64,000 bases of DNA from Manihot esculenta (GCF_001659605.2 NC_035177.2:1922611-1986610); one strand, 5' to 3'; counted from the first letter of the stretch, positions 35,301 to 47,255 are shown. The notes: generated by a model from the sequence alone, not told the origin. Made by a program: numbers and translations.

Positions 35301-36255
35301 CAGGTCGTTTGCAGTTCTTGCACAAATTGCTTTGGCTGGTAAGAAGAGCAACACAACCTCAATATTGTGAATAAGTAACAAAAGTCTAGACCATTGAATT
35401 AATAGTTCTGAATATCAGTAACTTTGGAAAAAGCATCACATAAGAAGAATAAAGAGAAGACGGTGGAATGTTCCTGCCTTCTGTCACCATGTGCTTGTGT
35501 CTTGTGAGAGAAAGAAAAGAAAATTAAAAGAAAAATAGATAAACCAATAAATTTTTCACTTCATATTCCTAGCATGTATTGACATTGCTCAAATCATCCT
35601 TTTTCCTCACAACAAAAAGCTGCAATAAAAAGACATCTTCTTCCTTTGGTGTTGCTGATACCACAGGAAAAGAAGAAACTTGCTAAACTACTAACCCATA
35701 TATTAACAAACCAAGAAAATTAAAACAAAGCAGATCACCTCCCACTCATAAATAGAAACAAACCTTCAACCACATTCCAAAAGCAGTACAAGGTCCACTT
35801 CAGTGTTCTAGAACAGATACTATCAAAATTTATATGAAGCAATAGCCTCATTGACCTTCCTGATGCAACTTACTAGCCATGACCAATCAATATGAGTAAA
35901 ATTCAATGGTTCTATGGAATTACCAGCATTCATTTAGAACATAATTGAATATCCAGATTCACATTTAAGGATTAAAAAATTCCTAATCACTCAATATAAA
36001 CAAGACAGTAATCCAACACAACAAAAATCTCCAGAAGCAAATTTGATGACTTTTCTTTGGAAACTATTGCCCACTTGTATAGCACAAAGAAAGAAAATAT
36101 ACTAAGTGATCAAAGATCAGAAACCTGAAACTCCGACGAGAGTCTCGTCTGTAAGGTGCACCACGATAGGAAAGGCGGTCAGAGCGGATCTTCCGATCCA
36201 TTGGGCTCCTGCTTCTGCTCCTGCTCCTGCTCTGGCTCCTGCTATCAGAACTCAT
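32333..36255 (-). CDS. nine-knuckle CCHC zinc-finger protein with RS-rich N terminus
   Basis: Three coding exons on the minus strand (36255-36125, 35335-35243, 32858-32333) with GT-AG introns sum to 750 nt, giving 249 aa plus TGA. The N terminus is RS-rich (SRSQSRSRSRSRSRSP), followed by a basic region. Nine CX2CX4HX4C zinc knuckles then run from residue 49 to about 235, including CKNCKRPGHFAREC, CHTCGKAGHRAREC and CHNCGGRGHRAVEC. The protein ends DRYPRRFY. This is the plant relative of the GIS2/CNBP single-strand nucleic-acid-binding family; the Arabidopsis counterpart I recognise is At1g75560. It is expected to bind RNA or ssDNA in nucleus or cytoplasm. The second intron splits the second knuckle just before its His, and that knuckle is complete only after splicing. 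The start ATG heads the RS tract and the frame closes exactly, so I am confident in the model. Confidence 0.94.
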
Positions 36256-39200
36256 GTTCAAAATTACTCTTACCAACAACTAACTCCACTGATCAGCAAA
36301 AACACCAAACCACCTCCAATACCACACCAGCCGCTGCCTCCTGCCTGTCCACATTACAACCACACACTCATAATCATCCATTAACTCAAACCCAAACCCC
36401 CTACCATCCCCTCCAAAACAAAAACACCAAATCCCAGTACTAAACAACATTATAATTTCAGCAATCAGTCCATCCATGATCAATTACATCAGTGAAATAA
36501 CTTCATAACCCAATTCCTCAACCACATCCTTAATATGAAATCAAACATCTCTAAACAATCATTTTCTCCAGCACAACATCAGGCTTCATGAATTACAAAT
36601 TACTTGACATTAAATCCATCTCCTGAGCCAACATTTCAAATCAGGCCTGCATCAATGAAAAGAGACAAAAGGAGGATAATAGGCCAAAGGCATTGCAATG
36701 GGCAGGGCAACCACGAAAATTGAAACTACCCAACATTTAGTAATCCTAGTGCCCAAACCCCTTTTTCTGTGGAAATTTAATCAAAACATTACAAACAAGG
36801 TTGGGATACCAACCCGATTCAAAAACAATCTTTTAAAAAAAAAAGTTCCACCAAGAAAATTCAAAACTCTATAACATTAAATATAGCTGTAATGGAACAC
36901 AGTGGAAAAACAGAAAACAGAATTAAAGAGAATAAGAAACCAAATTGAAATACAAAATTAACCGAACAAATCAAACCGAAATAAATTGATTTGATCGTAT
37001 CGTATCAGCTCTTCATACACCAGTCTTCCTCATTCAGAAGAACATAGACTTTCTACATAGCAAATTTCCATCATTAGATAATCTCAAAATGACAAATTTC
37101 AAGCTTAAGCACAGAGATTAACCAATCCGAACACCAAACCTCCAACAATAAAGTAAATTCCCAAAAGCCAATAATCAAGCTTCAGGAACAGGAATTAAAC
37201 AATCAAAATGCTAAAACTTGAACAATTAACTAAATGCCCAATATTTAAAGCATCAACCACAGCCTCAGTTCCCTTCCTAAGCTCCTTTCCTCCATGAGCC
37301 TTAATGACAATCAACATGCGAACCACAGCGCCAGTGAGAAGGAAGAGATAGTGGATTGACATGCAGACTACAGCGCCAGTGAGGATGAAGAGGAAGAGTT
37401 GACAATCAACAGGCAGTTCACCCAACACCAAAGATAGAGAGGAAAAGCTGAAGACAGATGGAAGAGGAAGACAGAATGATTTGATTGAAAAAAAATAGAA
37501 AAAAGAAACACCTTATTATGGTTCCATTGAAGCTGACTTGGAGTGAATGGAGGTGTATCAATGCCTCACCTTTAATCACCAGCACCGGTGACAAGGAGGT
37601 GGCAAGAATGACAGTGAGACTTGAGAGAGGCAGGGATGGGTGACTTGCAAAGGAAGAGTGACTGAGGACTGAGGAGAAATGCAAATGGGTCTGAAGGAAG
37701 ACAAATCTTGCAAAGAGGCAATGGGGAATGAATCTCGTAAATGATAACCCTGAAGCTAAAAGGCCAAATGTTTGAATTGGAATATTTCAATTCAATTTGG
37801 TTTTACCGAAATTTTATTCTCAAAACAAACCAAACCAAGCAGACTGAAAATTGTAAAAATCAAAACTGAACCGAACTGATTTACCAGATAATCAAATCAA
37901 ATATCGAATTACACTAGTTCATTCAGTTTTTTAAGTTCAAACTGAATAGTTCTCACCCTTGCACAAAAGTTCACAAGTTAAGATAAAAATATGAATCAAG
38001 AGAAGAAATTTAGTGTAAAACGTATGCAGCAAATAAAGCAAGGAATCCTCCATTGTAGTAAATGGAAAAATACTATATCAAAGGAAGAAATTGATTCAAC
38101 AAAGAAATAGTGGTGCGGCAGAGGCTGCCCTGTTGCACTTGCTTGTGCAGGGGCTACACACTACTGCACCTAGAACTGAAGCAGGTCAAAACCTTGAAAT
38201 CTACGCAAAATGAAATCTGCATAAAAAATGAGAAAACCATAGCTACTACATCTAGCAGTTCTTCGAACTGTTTTTGTAGAAGGGATACAAATTATTGCTT
38301 GAAATTAAGACAATAACATACGACTTATAAAATCTCTAGCACCTAAGAAATATATAGAAAGAAGAAAGCCAAAAGCATGCACAGAGAGGTTGTAGTGCGG
38401 CTCTATGTGGGAGTTAATGTAGCACTAGACAAACCTTCACCCAACACAAGCTGAGGCTGGCAGAAAGCGAGTAATATACAGAATAAATAGGAATAAGATA
38501 AAGGCGCAATTTTGCCAAATGACCCTATAATGATTTATTTCTGTTTCCTAGGCAGAAAGAGAGCCCCACATATTTTATACCATCACCGGAAGAAGCTAAT
38601 TCATCTCAAATAGGATGTTGATCTCTGATCAACAATTCCAATTTCTGTCCTTCATGTATACGCAGTTTTCACACATATGGCTGTAATATATTCTTTTGTA
38701 GCTTATTCTCAACATTCAAATTCACTAGTTCTTTAAATGGGGAAAAACATAAACACAAACAGCCCAAACGATTGTGGAATCAAACGTGAAATTCTTTCTC
38801 CTCCAGGTATAGCTAATTCATCCCGAATAGAAACTCAAAAGGATCAAATTTTAACTAGAAAACTCACCTCACGTAGAAGTAAATGGCGACGCTATTTGGA
38901 CGAGAGGGAGGGGTTCGCCGATATTTAGGGTTCAGTAAAATTACAAACACTACGCATCGATAATGGTTTCGACAGCGTCAGATACAGTAATGGTAAACAA
39001 CAGCAACGGCGAGGTGAAGAAGAACATACCAGATCCACTGCACTGGCTTCACACTGTAGAAGAAGGAACGCAACGGCAACGGCAACGGCAACGACGAAGA
39101 GCGGCGGCTTTGGCTTGAGGTGCAGCAACAAAAGGTTTAGGTTAGGGTTCGTACGAGAAGATGGTGAAATTGATTTAGCTGCTGTTCGCTTGATTGGACC

Positions 39201-39524
39201 AATTCACTAAAAGAATACTAGTAATAGCATGTCCAAACGACACCGTATCAAGCAAATAGGTTAAGCAAACTTTCCCCAGGGAAACCGGTAATAGCGTTTT
39301 CTTTTTTCTTTTTTTTTTTTATAAACCTCGTTTGAATTTCCATGCTAGAAAAATTTATAAAAAAAGTAAATATTTACACTAAATTTTAAAGATATTCCAT
39401 AATTAAAACTAAACTCCTACCATCATGATTCTCCCCAAATAGATTGAACAATATATTCTATATCAAATGTTAGAGTTCTGATAAAAACCATGAAATGGTT
39501 TAATTCATAAAATTTTATTATGTT
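36256..39524 (-). other. 5' leader intron(s) and promoter of the zinc-knuckle gene
   Basis: On the minus strand a plausible acceptor (TTTTTGCTGATCAG) lies ~30 bases before the ATG. A candidate leader exon at about 39,170-39,030 ends GTGGATCTG/GTATGTTC, a good donor. That exon starts with AACCCTAACCTAAACC, a telo-box-like word common at plant translation and housekeeping promoters, and carries a GTTGCC microrepeat. The intervening 2.7 kb would be a leader intron. It holds degenerate AT-rich repeat fragments (about 36,945-37,000 and 37,795-37,960) and no credible gene. 39,180-39,524 contains ACGGTGTCGTTTGG and then A/T-rich flank up to the Tat insertion. Confidence 0.45.
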
Positions 39525-40011
39525 TGATGACCGCTGGATTCCTCTATTCCAGTCCAGGGCCTCGTCCACAACCTAAAGCCCACAAATCAAAGGCTCACGT
39601 ATTTGGCACCCAAAGCAGGTCTGACTCATCCAACTTCCAAGGCCGGGCTCGACCAAGCCTCCTCACTCAGATTGACTCAGTCCGCACAAAACAGGCCCTC
39701 TCCTCTCTGGCCCAATTCTCGGCCCGATCCAGTATCCAGAATGACACTCACCAGACAGCCTGGCAGATCCGTTCGAACGTACGCGCAGGGAGAATCAGAG
39801 GCCGTTACGCATGGGGCAGGCGCCTGATACCCTCGTACGCCCGAATCTGTATGGCAGAGATGCGTGGCCCAATCCTGGAGAGACCTTTACACGTCACCAG
39901 CAAGCAAGACGAAATGGATAAAAGGGGAGTCCCCTCCTCAGAATGTTTAAGCTTTGTAATTCAATACAAAAACCCTTGTAAAACCCTATTCTATTGGATC
40001 TCAGATCATCA
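39525..40011 (+). repeat. 5' LTR of the Tat element
   Basis: 487 bp, TGATGACCGC to GATCATCA. It differs from the 3' LTR at about 11 positions by eye, 10 of them transitions. A TATA-like GATAAAAGG lies near 39,918. Confidence 0.95.
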
Positions 40012-40013
40012 AT

Positions 40014-40031
40014 TGGCGCCGTCTGTGGGAA
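40014..40031 (+). other. primer binding site
   Basis: TGGCGCCGTCTGTGGGAA begins 2 nt after the LTR. The TGGCGCCGT start fits the 3' end of plant tRNA-Asp, as used by many Athila/Tat elements, with mismatches further in. The tRNA identity is an inference. Confidence 0.7.
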
Positions 40032-40089
40032 ACGACGGAGATCTTTTCATCACCGGAGTTTTCACTCTTAAGGAAACCCACTGAGATCC

Positions 40090-42099
40090 ATGATGGCTAA
40101 TCACCAAGAAAGTAACCTTAACGTCCCAAATGACCTAAGCTCTGCCCAAGAGGGGCAACAATTCTCCTTTTCTAGTCCTACAGCATTAAACAACCAAACA
40201 CCTGTTTCTCTTAACCCCTCGCCAAGTTTGGCAGGGAACACCCCCGCTGTCACCTTGTCTAACCAAGATCTTCAGAACATGGCTCTCCAGTTACAGACTA
40301 CAGCCTATTGGTTGGGGCAAATAATGCAACAGAGGGGCCTCAACACCCCAGCAAATACACTCCCGGTCGTAGAGGAACCTCAGACCAATGACCCCCGACC
40401 CGCACCTGACCGTCTTCAAACCAGCAGCCGCGACACTGAAGAAAGAGGAAGAAGAGCCGGTGAAGAGGAAGGACCGGAGGCCCGAATCCATGGGAGGAGG
40501 GCGAGGAAGATGATAGAAAATGAGGAGGTGGATAACTATTCCGCCGAAATAACCGGGTGGACGGGAACTGAAGCAGAGGAGGAGGAGTACCACCTGGAGA
40601 AAAAACTTAGCCCAGAAGACGAGAAGGTGGACCAAAAGTTGAAGAAACTGAGAGAACAGCTCCTCGCCGAGTTAGGTAAGAAAGACCAAAGCCAAACCTC
40701 CTTGCCTACTTCTTCCCCTTTCTCAAAGTGGGTGCAACAGGAGACTGTCCTTAAGAAGTTTATGATGCCATCAATGGCGGCTTATGATGGAACTGGTAAC
40801 CCGAGGGAGCATGTCATGAACTATAAGACCTTCATGGAGTTGCAAACTCTATCCGATGCCTTAATGTGTAAAGTATTCCCAACGACGCTCTCGGGACCAG
40901 CGCGGGCGTGGTTCAATAGCCTTGAGGCCGGAAGTATCAGGAGTTTCGGAGACCTAGCCATTCGCTTTATCAGTCGATTCATAGCCGGAGTGCCAGCGGA
41001 GAGGAAGACGAGCTACTTGGAGACAGTAAGGCAGAGAGAGGGTGAATCACTCAGAGAGTATGTCGCTCGCTTCAATACGGAGGCCCTGCAGATTCCCGAT
41101 CTTGATGAAGGAAGGGCGGTAGAGGCAATGCAAAAGGGAACGACCTCTGCCGAGTTCTTCGGTTCCTTGAGCAGGAAGCCTCCCACATCCCTGGTCGAGC
41201 TGATGCAGAGAGCAGAGAAGTATATAAGGCAGGATGACGCCTTAGTAACGAGCCGATTTGCCAAAAGGATGGCGGGAAAAGAAAAAGCCTCAGAAGAAAG
41301 GAGGCCGGAGAAACATGAAAAGAAACACGGCAGGAGGCCCGAGCCGTACAAGCAGGCCTGGGAGCGAAGGGACCAAAGGCCTCCCCCTCCACGGGCCCTT
41401 GAGCCAAGGTTGCCTCCCCCTTGGGTCCCTGAAAAGCCGACTCCATTAAATGTGTCCAGAGCCGAGGTGCTCATGGCTGTCCAGGATAAGGAATTTCTCC
41501 AGTGGCCCAAACCTATGAAGTCGGAAGCAGATCATCGGAATCCTGACAAATACCGTCAATATCATCGGACGCATGGCCACGATACCAACAATTGCTTCCA
41601 GTTGATAGCAGAAATCGAGAGGTTGATAAAGAGGGGGCACCTAAAGAATTTTGTAAAGAAATCAGAGGGACAAAGGCCTCAATCCAGCCCGGTGGTTCAG
41701 GCGTCGAGGAGAACAGGAGCAGGACCGGTGAACGATGGATCCAGTGGGACCATCAACATGATTGTCGGAGGAACGGGAGGACGGATGGGCCGCCGAGGGA
41801 AGAAGAGAAATCGGGAAGGAGAGACCAGCAGCACCGAGGTCATGCAGATCGTTGACCACTCTCCCTTGACAATCACCTTCTCTTCAGAAGATGCTCAGGG
41901 TATTCAGATGCCCCATGATGACGCGCTTGTCATTGAAGCCGTCATTCACAATTATCGGGTAAAGAAGGTCTTAGTGGATGATGGGAGCAAAGTCAACTTG
42001 CTACCATACCGGGTTTTTCAGCAGATGGGAATTCCGGAAGAACAGTTGGTCCGAGACCAAGACCAATCAAGGGGATTGGAGGAGTACCGGTGGTCGTAG
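40090..42099 (+). pseudogene. Tat gag-protease (frame lost at its 3' end)
   Basis: Open for 669 aa, with Met at 40,090 or 40,093. Residues of about 215-340 form the retrotransposon gag domain (MAAYDGTGNPREHVM, ARAWFNSL, FISRFIAG). The knuckle-like region near residues 490-520 reads YRQYHRTHGHDTNNC and lacks the first Cys pair, so it is a degenerate or partial CCHC. The aspartic protease motif is VLVDDGSKVNLL near residue 630. The frame then shifts around 42,055-42,065 and runs into a TAG at 42,097, while homologous sequence continues in the next frame. The shift separates protease from polymerase and probably reflects a single-base lesion. It is unlikely to be a programmed frameshift, because other lesions follow. 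Confidence 0.88.
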
Positions 42100-45000
42100 A
42101 AGGGAAGGTGAAGCTGGCTCTCACCTTGGGTGAAGCACCCAGAACTCGTACTCACCACGAGGTATTTTTAGTGGTCAAACTTCCGTTAAGCTATAATGTG
42201 ATCTTGGGGAGGCCTGCGCTGTTCAATTTCGAAGCTGTCACCAGTATCAGGTATTTGGCGCTCAAATTCCCAACAGAAGAAGGGGTGGGAATAGTCCGGG
42301 GCAGCCAGGAAGAGGCAAGAGCAGTATATTTGGCCACAGTAGCAGAACCAAGCTCCATTGGAGAGGCTCTTGACTCGGAAGTCCTAGAGGTTCGGGATGA
42401 GAAGACGGAGGCCCGGACAGAACCAGTGGGGGAACTAGAGACCTTCCCTTTATCAGAAGCAGAGGTAGAAAAGGTCTTTAGTCTCAACGCCGGCCTCACT
42501 AAAGAACAAAAAGCTGAAGTCATGGCCCTAATCCGAGGTCATGCGTCTAGTTTCGCCTGGAAGCCCTCCGACATGCCTGGAATCGACCCCACGGTGATGA
42601 CACACAAGCTGAATGTACTCCCCGAAGTCAAGCCAGTAAAACAGAAGAAGAGAGTGGTAGGAAGAGAAAAGCAGCAGGCCACCAGGGAAGAGGTGCAGAA
42701 ACTTGAGGAGGCAGGTTTTATTAGGGAGGTTATGTACCCACAGTGGTTGGCAAATCCTGTGTTAGTAAAAAAAGCCAATGGCAAATATAGGATGTGCATA
42801 GATTTTACTGACCTAAATAAGGCCTGCCCTAAAGATTGTTATCCACTTCCTGACATTAATAAAATGGTCGACTCTACGGCCGGTTTTGATTATATGTCTT
42901 CTTTGGATGCTATGTCTGGTTATCATCAAATCCCAATAGAAAGGTCGGATGAGGAAAATACCTCGTTTATAACTGAAGATGGGACTTATTGCTACAGAGC
43001 TATGCCATTCGGATTGAGGAATGCCGGGGCAACGTACCAAAGACTGATGAATAAAATCTTTAAAAATCAAATTGGCAGGAATGTAGAAGTCTATGTAGAT
43101 GATATGGTGGTCAAAAGCCCAAACTTCCAGCAGCACATGGCAGACTTGAGGGAAGTATTCAGAGTATTAAACTAGTACAGAATGAAGTTGAACCCAGCAA
43201 AGTGCGCTTTCTTTATTCGAGGAGGAAAATTCCTGGGATTCATGGTAAGCGGAAAAGGCATTAAGCCTAATCCGGAGAAGGTGGAAGCCATATTGAATAT
43301 GCCAGAGCCGACCTGCGTAAGGGACGTCCAGAGACTAACTGGGAGAGTAGTGGCGCTCAACCGATTCATGTCAAGATCGGCAGAAAAGTGCTTGCCGTTC
43401 TTCCAAAAGTTGAGGAAAGTACCGAACTTCGAGTGGACGAAAGATTGCAAAAAAGCCTTCGCAGAGCTTAAGAAATATCTTAGCTCGCCCCATGTACTCA
43501 GCAGCCCTGAAAAAGGTGAGGAACTTCTGATATACTTGAAGCCTCAGAACAAGCAGTCAGCGCAGTATGAGTAAGGGTGGAAGAGGGGGAGCAGAAACCC
43601 ATCTTTTACGTCAGCAAAGTACTCAGAGATACCGAGGTCAGATACTCAAACATTGAAAAAATGGCTTACGCCCTATTGCTAGCAGTTCGGAAATTCAAGG
43701 TTTACTTAGAGGGCCACCAAGGAGTTGTGATGACAGACCAACCCTTAAAAAAGATTCTACACAGGCCAGAAACTTCAGGTCGGATGTTGGCTTGGTCCGT
43801 CGAGATCAGCCCTTACTGTCTAGAATATCGACCCAGGACAGCTATAAAATCCCAAGCTTTGGCTGACTTCATAGCAGAGTGCTCATTCAACGAGGTGCAG
43901 GAAGGATCATCCTCAGGGACAGCAAGACAGCAATGTGAGGGGGAGCCTCATCCAGAATTTAACTGGAAGCTGTATGTAGACGGAGCATCAAGCACTGAGG
44001 GCAATGGTGCCGGAATAATGCTCAAGGGGCCAGAGGAGTTTAAAGTGTGTTACGCCCTACGTCTAGAGTTCAAAACCTCGAATAATGTAGCAGAATATGA
44101 AGCCCTGGTGAATGGAATGTTGGTAGCTTTGGAGGTAGGGGTAACCGACCTCGAGGTGAATAGCGACTCTCAGCTAGTGATCAACCAGGTGACGGGAGTA
44201 TATCAGGCTAGAGGGGTCCCATCATGCAGAACTACCTCGATAAAGTAAAAACTTTGGAAGCCGAGCTCATGGGTCGAGGAGTAACCATCAGGTTTCAAAG
44301 GATACCCCGAGAGGAAAATGAGGAAGCAGATCTGCTCAGCCGATTATCCAAAGAAGAACTGGAACAGCTTCCCGATGAAGTGTACATACAACAGGTCCAT
44401 ACACCTGCTTTTAATAAAACTAACACGATATTGCAGGTAGAACAAAGCCCAACTTGGATGACCCCGTACCTGAGATACTTGGAAAAGGGTGAGCTCCCCG
44501 AAGATAAAGATGAAGCCAGAAAGATAGCAGCTCGTGCCGCTAACTACCAAGCAATAAGGGGGACCTTATACAGAAAAGGAAAATCCAGTCCATGGCTCCG
44601 ATGTGTGAGCCCGGAAGAAGCTACAAAGGTGATGGAAGAGATACATAAAGGCCTGTGTGGAGCCCACGAGGGAGCAGGAACATTAGCCAACAAAGTATTC
44701 AGGCAAGGATACTATTGGCCCACTGTTAAAAAAGAAGTAGAAGAGTTTGTCCGGAAGTGCGACGTATGTCAGAGATTTGCTAATGCCATTAGAACCCCTG
44801 CCACTCCTCAAGCAAGCATATCCAGTCCATGGCCTTTCTCACAATGGGGAATCGATATCCTGGGACCGTTCCCCAAGACTACGGGGCAAAGGAAATTCGT
44901 AGTGGTGGCTGTAGAATACTTTTCAAAATGGCCAGAGGCAGAAGCGATAGCCACAATCACAGCCCGCAAGATGATAGATTTCGTGTGGGGACATATCATT

Positions 45001-45690
45001 TGTAGATTCGGCATACCTAGAGTGCTTATCTCAGACAATGGCAGACAATTTGACTGCAGTACCTTCAGAGCCTTCACGACGAACATGGGCATATGGCACA
45101 AATTCTCCTCTGTGGCCCATCCTCAAACTAATGGCCAAACAGAAGTCACTAACAGAGCTATCCTCCAAGGGTTAAAGAAACGGCTAGATGGCGCAAAGGA
45201 GAATTGGGCTGAAGAACTCAACAGTATCCTATGGGCACTCCAAACCACTCCCAGAGCACCCACTAAAGAAACACCCTTTGCACTTGCTTATGGCACGGAG
45301 GCCGTAGTCCCAGTCGAGTTGCAGATTCCCACTCACCGAGTCCAATTTGTTAGTGAAGACACTAATGGGGACAAGTTAAGAAGCAACCTAGATGCTCTTG
45401 AAGAAGTTAGGGAAGAAGCCCAAATCCGAACTGCTGCTTATCAACAACGGGCAGCACGATATTACAACCAAAAGGTTAGAGAGAGAAGCTTGAAGGTGGG
45501 AGACCTGGCCTTAAGAAACCTAGGAGCTACAGGGAAAAGAGCGGCCGCGGGCAAGTTAGCACCGACCTGGGAAGGTCCATTCAAGGTAACAAAAGTGGTC
45601 AAGCCAGGGGTATACCGGATCGAAGATATGCAAGGAAACCCTGAGCCCCACGCTTGGAACATCCAGCACTTAAAGAGGTATTTCCCTTAA
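42066..45690 (+). pseudogene. Tat pol: reverse transcriptase, two RNases H, integrase (broken)
   Basis: Open segments: 42,090-43,175 (reverse transcriptase, with CIDFTDLNKACPKDCYPLP, MPFGLRNAGATYQ and YVDDMVVKS); 43,182-43,574 (thumb and start of the classical RNase H); 43,577-44,248 (rest of the classical RNase H, then an archaeal-type RNase H starting WKLYVDGASS, with NNVAEYEAL and NSDSQLVIN); 44,224-45,690 (integrase with an HHCC zinc finger around CDVCQRF, GIDILGPF, SDNGRQFD and QTNGQTEVTNRA, so the DDE residues are present). Lesions: an in-frame TAG near 43,174, a shift plus stop at about 43,545-43,575, and a shift at about 44,205-44,220. The catalytic residues themselves all look intact. 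Confidence 0.92.
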
Positions 45691-45894
45691 TATATTTGTA
45701 AAGAAAAACATTGTATTTTGACACATATGAGTGAATAAAATTGTTTATACAATGTGATTATCTTTGTGAATAATACTCCTCCGTGAAAAAGAACGAATAG
45801 GGCTCAGAGAGACCCCTTGAAAAACAAGACCTCAGTTAGACACAAAATCAGCTGAGATGACGAAGCGACAGTAAGGCCAATGTGCCTGAATATT

Positions 45895-46610
45895 GTGCAA
45901 AACCTCAAGAAGGTACAAAAACAACCAGGATCCCGTAAGATCTCCTGGCGCAAAAGCAACTGGCGGGGCCCCGAGGTCACCCTGGAACAAAAATAACCAG
46001 GATCCCGTAAGATCTCCTGGGGCAAAAGCAACCGGCGAGGCCTCGAGGTCGTCCCGGAAATACAAAAATAACCAGGATCCCGTAAGATCTCCTGGCGCAA
46101 AAGCAACCGGCGGGGCCCCGAGGTCACCCCGGAACAAAAACCAGGATCCCGTAAGATCTCCTGGGGCAAAAGCAACCGGCGAGGCCCCGAGGTCGTCCGG
46201 AAAATACAAAAATAACCAGGATCCCGTAAGATCTCCTGGCGCAAAAGCAACCGGCGGGGCCCCGAGGTCACCCCGGAACAAAAATAACCAGGATCCCGTA
46301 AGATCTCCTGGCGCAAAAGCAACTGGCGAGGCCCCGAGGTCGTCCCGAAAATACGAAAATAACCAGGATCCCGTAAGATCTTCTGAAGTAAAAAGCTGCC
46401 GGCGGGGCCCCGAGGTCACCCCGGAACAAAAATAATCAGGATTCCGTAAGATCTCCTGGCGCAAATACAACCGGCGGGGCCCCGAGGTCACCCCGGAACA
46501 AAGAAGACCAGGATCCCTTAAGATCTCCTGGAACAAAAAACAGCCGGCGAGGCCCCGAGGTCGTCCCGGAATTACAAAGAAGACCGGGACCCCCTAAGAA
46601 CTCCCGAAAA
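45895..46610. repeat. tandem array of alternating A/B ~72-bp units in the Tat 3' region
   Basis: About nine or ten units share AACCAGGATCCCGTAAGATC followed by TCCTGGCGCAAAAGCAACC. Type A units continue CGGCGGGGCCCCGAGGTCAC, and type B units continue CGGCGAGGCCCCGAGGTCGT. They alternate A-B-A-B-A-B, then A-A-B, so the true period is a ~146-bp dimer. Long frames on both strands here exist only because unit lengths are often multiples of three. Confidence 0.92.
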
Positions 46611-46639
46611 CACAAAACAAGAACGGTCGGTGAAGGTCC

Positions 46640-46860
46640 CGAAAAACCTCCCGAAGAGGTTCGACCTCCCGAAGAAGTTCCGACCTCCTGAAGAGGTTTT
46701 GGGGCATAACAAGCTAAAAAATCAGATGCAGGGACAGCTTATAAAAATACTGTTCCAAACTCACAAAAATCAGATTCCGACCTCCCGAAGAGGTTCGACC
46801 TCCCGAAGAAGTTCCGACCTCCTGAAGAGGTTTTGGGGCATAACAAGCTAAAAAAACGCC
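46640..46860. repeat. direct repeat pair, period ~134 bp
   Basis: TTCGACCTCCCGAAGAAGTT, then CCGACCTCCTGAAGAGG and TTTTGGGGCATAACAAGC, occurs at about 46,659-46,722 and again at about 46,793-46,856. It lies between the A/B array and the antisense gene. Confidence 0.85.
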
Positions 46861-47255
46861 GACCTCAAAATGACTGCTAATACTTAAAGCCTAGGTAAAA
46901 AGAAAAGGCCGAGCTCCCTCTATAAAGCCGAGCTCCCAGCAGGAAGATAAATAAAGGTAAAAAGGCTATACTCAAAGCCCAAATCAGTTTGTCTGGAACA
47001 GACATCCGAAGTCACAAAGGTTAAAAACAGAAAAACAGACATTTTAGTCGCTATTAAAAGATATGAGACTTGATCTCTCAGACAACTAGCAAAGAACTGA
47101 GCTCACAACTTAAGACTGATTTAGTGGGGAAAAAAGCTTATGAATGAGAATACGTAGTGTAAATATTACAAGTATGAAAAGTAGAGATAAACATGAAGAA
47201 CAAGAATAGTTCAAAGAAAAAGGAATCAAAGTTTCATTAACATAGCTGTTACAAT
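46861..47255. other. spacer between the array and the antisense gene
   Basis: No coding frame. It contains the words GCCGAGCTCCC and AGCCGAGCTCCC, related to the GAGCTC/GTCGG words of 50.66-51.2 kb. It should hold the 3' untranslated end of the minus-strand gene. Confidence 0.5.

Noticed and set aside
37195..37790. Minus-strand frames of 72-88 codons between the zinc-knuckle gene and its leader exon
   Set aside because: No recognisable domain, no consistent splice pattern, and located in what is best explained as a leader intron.
38925..39131. Minus-strand frame starting MLLHLKPKPP
   Set aside because: It overlaps the candidate 5' leader exon and its GTTGCC microrepeat and runs straight across a good splice donor at 39,030; more likely untranslated leader.
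41013..41510. 165- and 124-codon frames antisense to gag
   Set aside because: No recognisable domain and no introns; explained by the base composition of the gag coding strand. This is unlike the real antisense gene at 47.3-50.3 kb.
42055..42100. Programmed ribosomal frameshift between Tat protease and polymerase
   Set aside because: No slippery heptamer or downstream structure seen, and several further lesions in pol make a simple mutation more likely.
45804..46536. Long frames on both strands (172-234 codons) of repeated peptide units
   Set aside because: They lie wholly in the A/B tandem array, are open on both strands at once and simply translate the repeat unit. The array has no coding signature of its own.
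45895..46610. CRISPR-like regular repeats
   Set aside because: This is a plant nuclear retrotransposon; the units are contiguous with no unique spacers.
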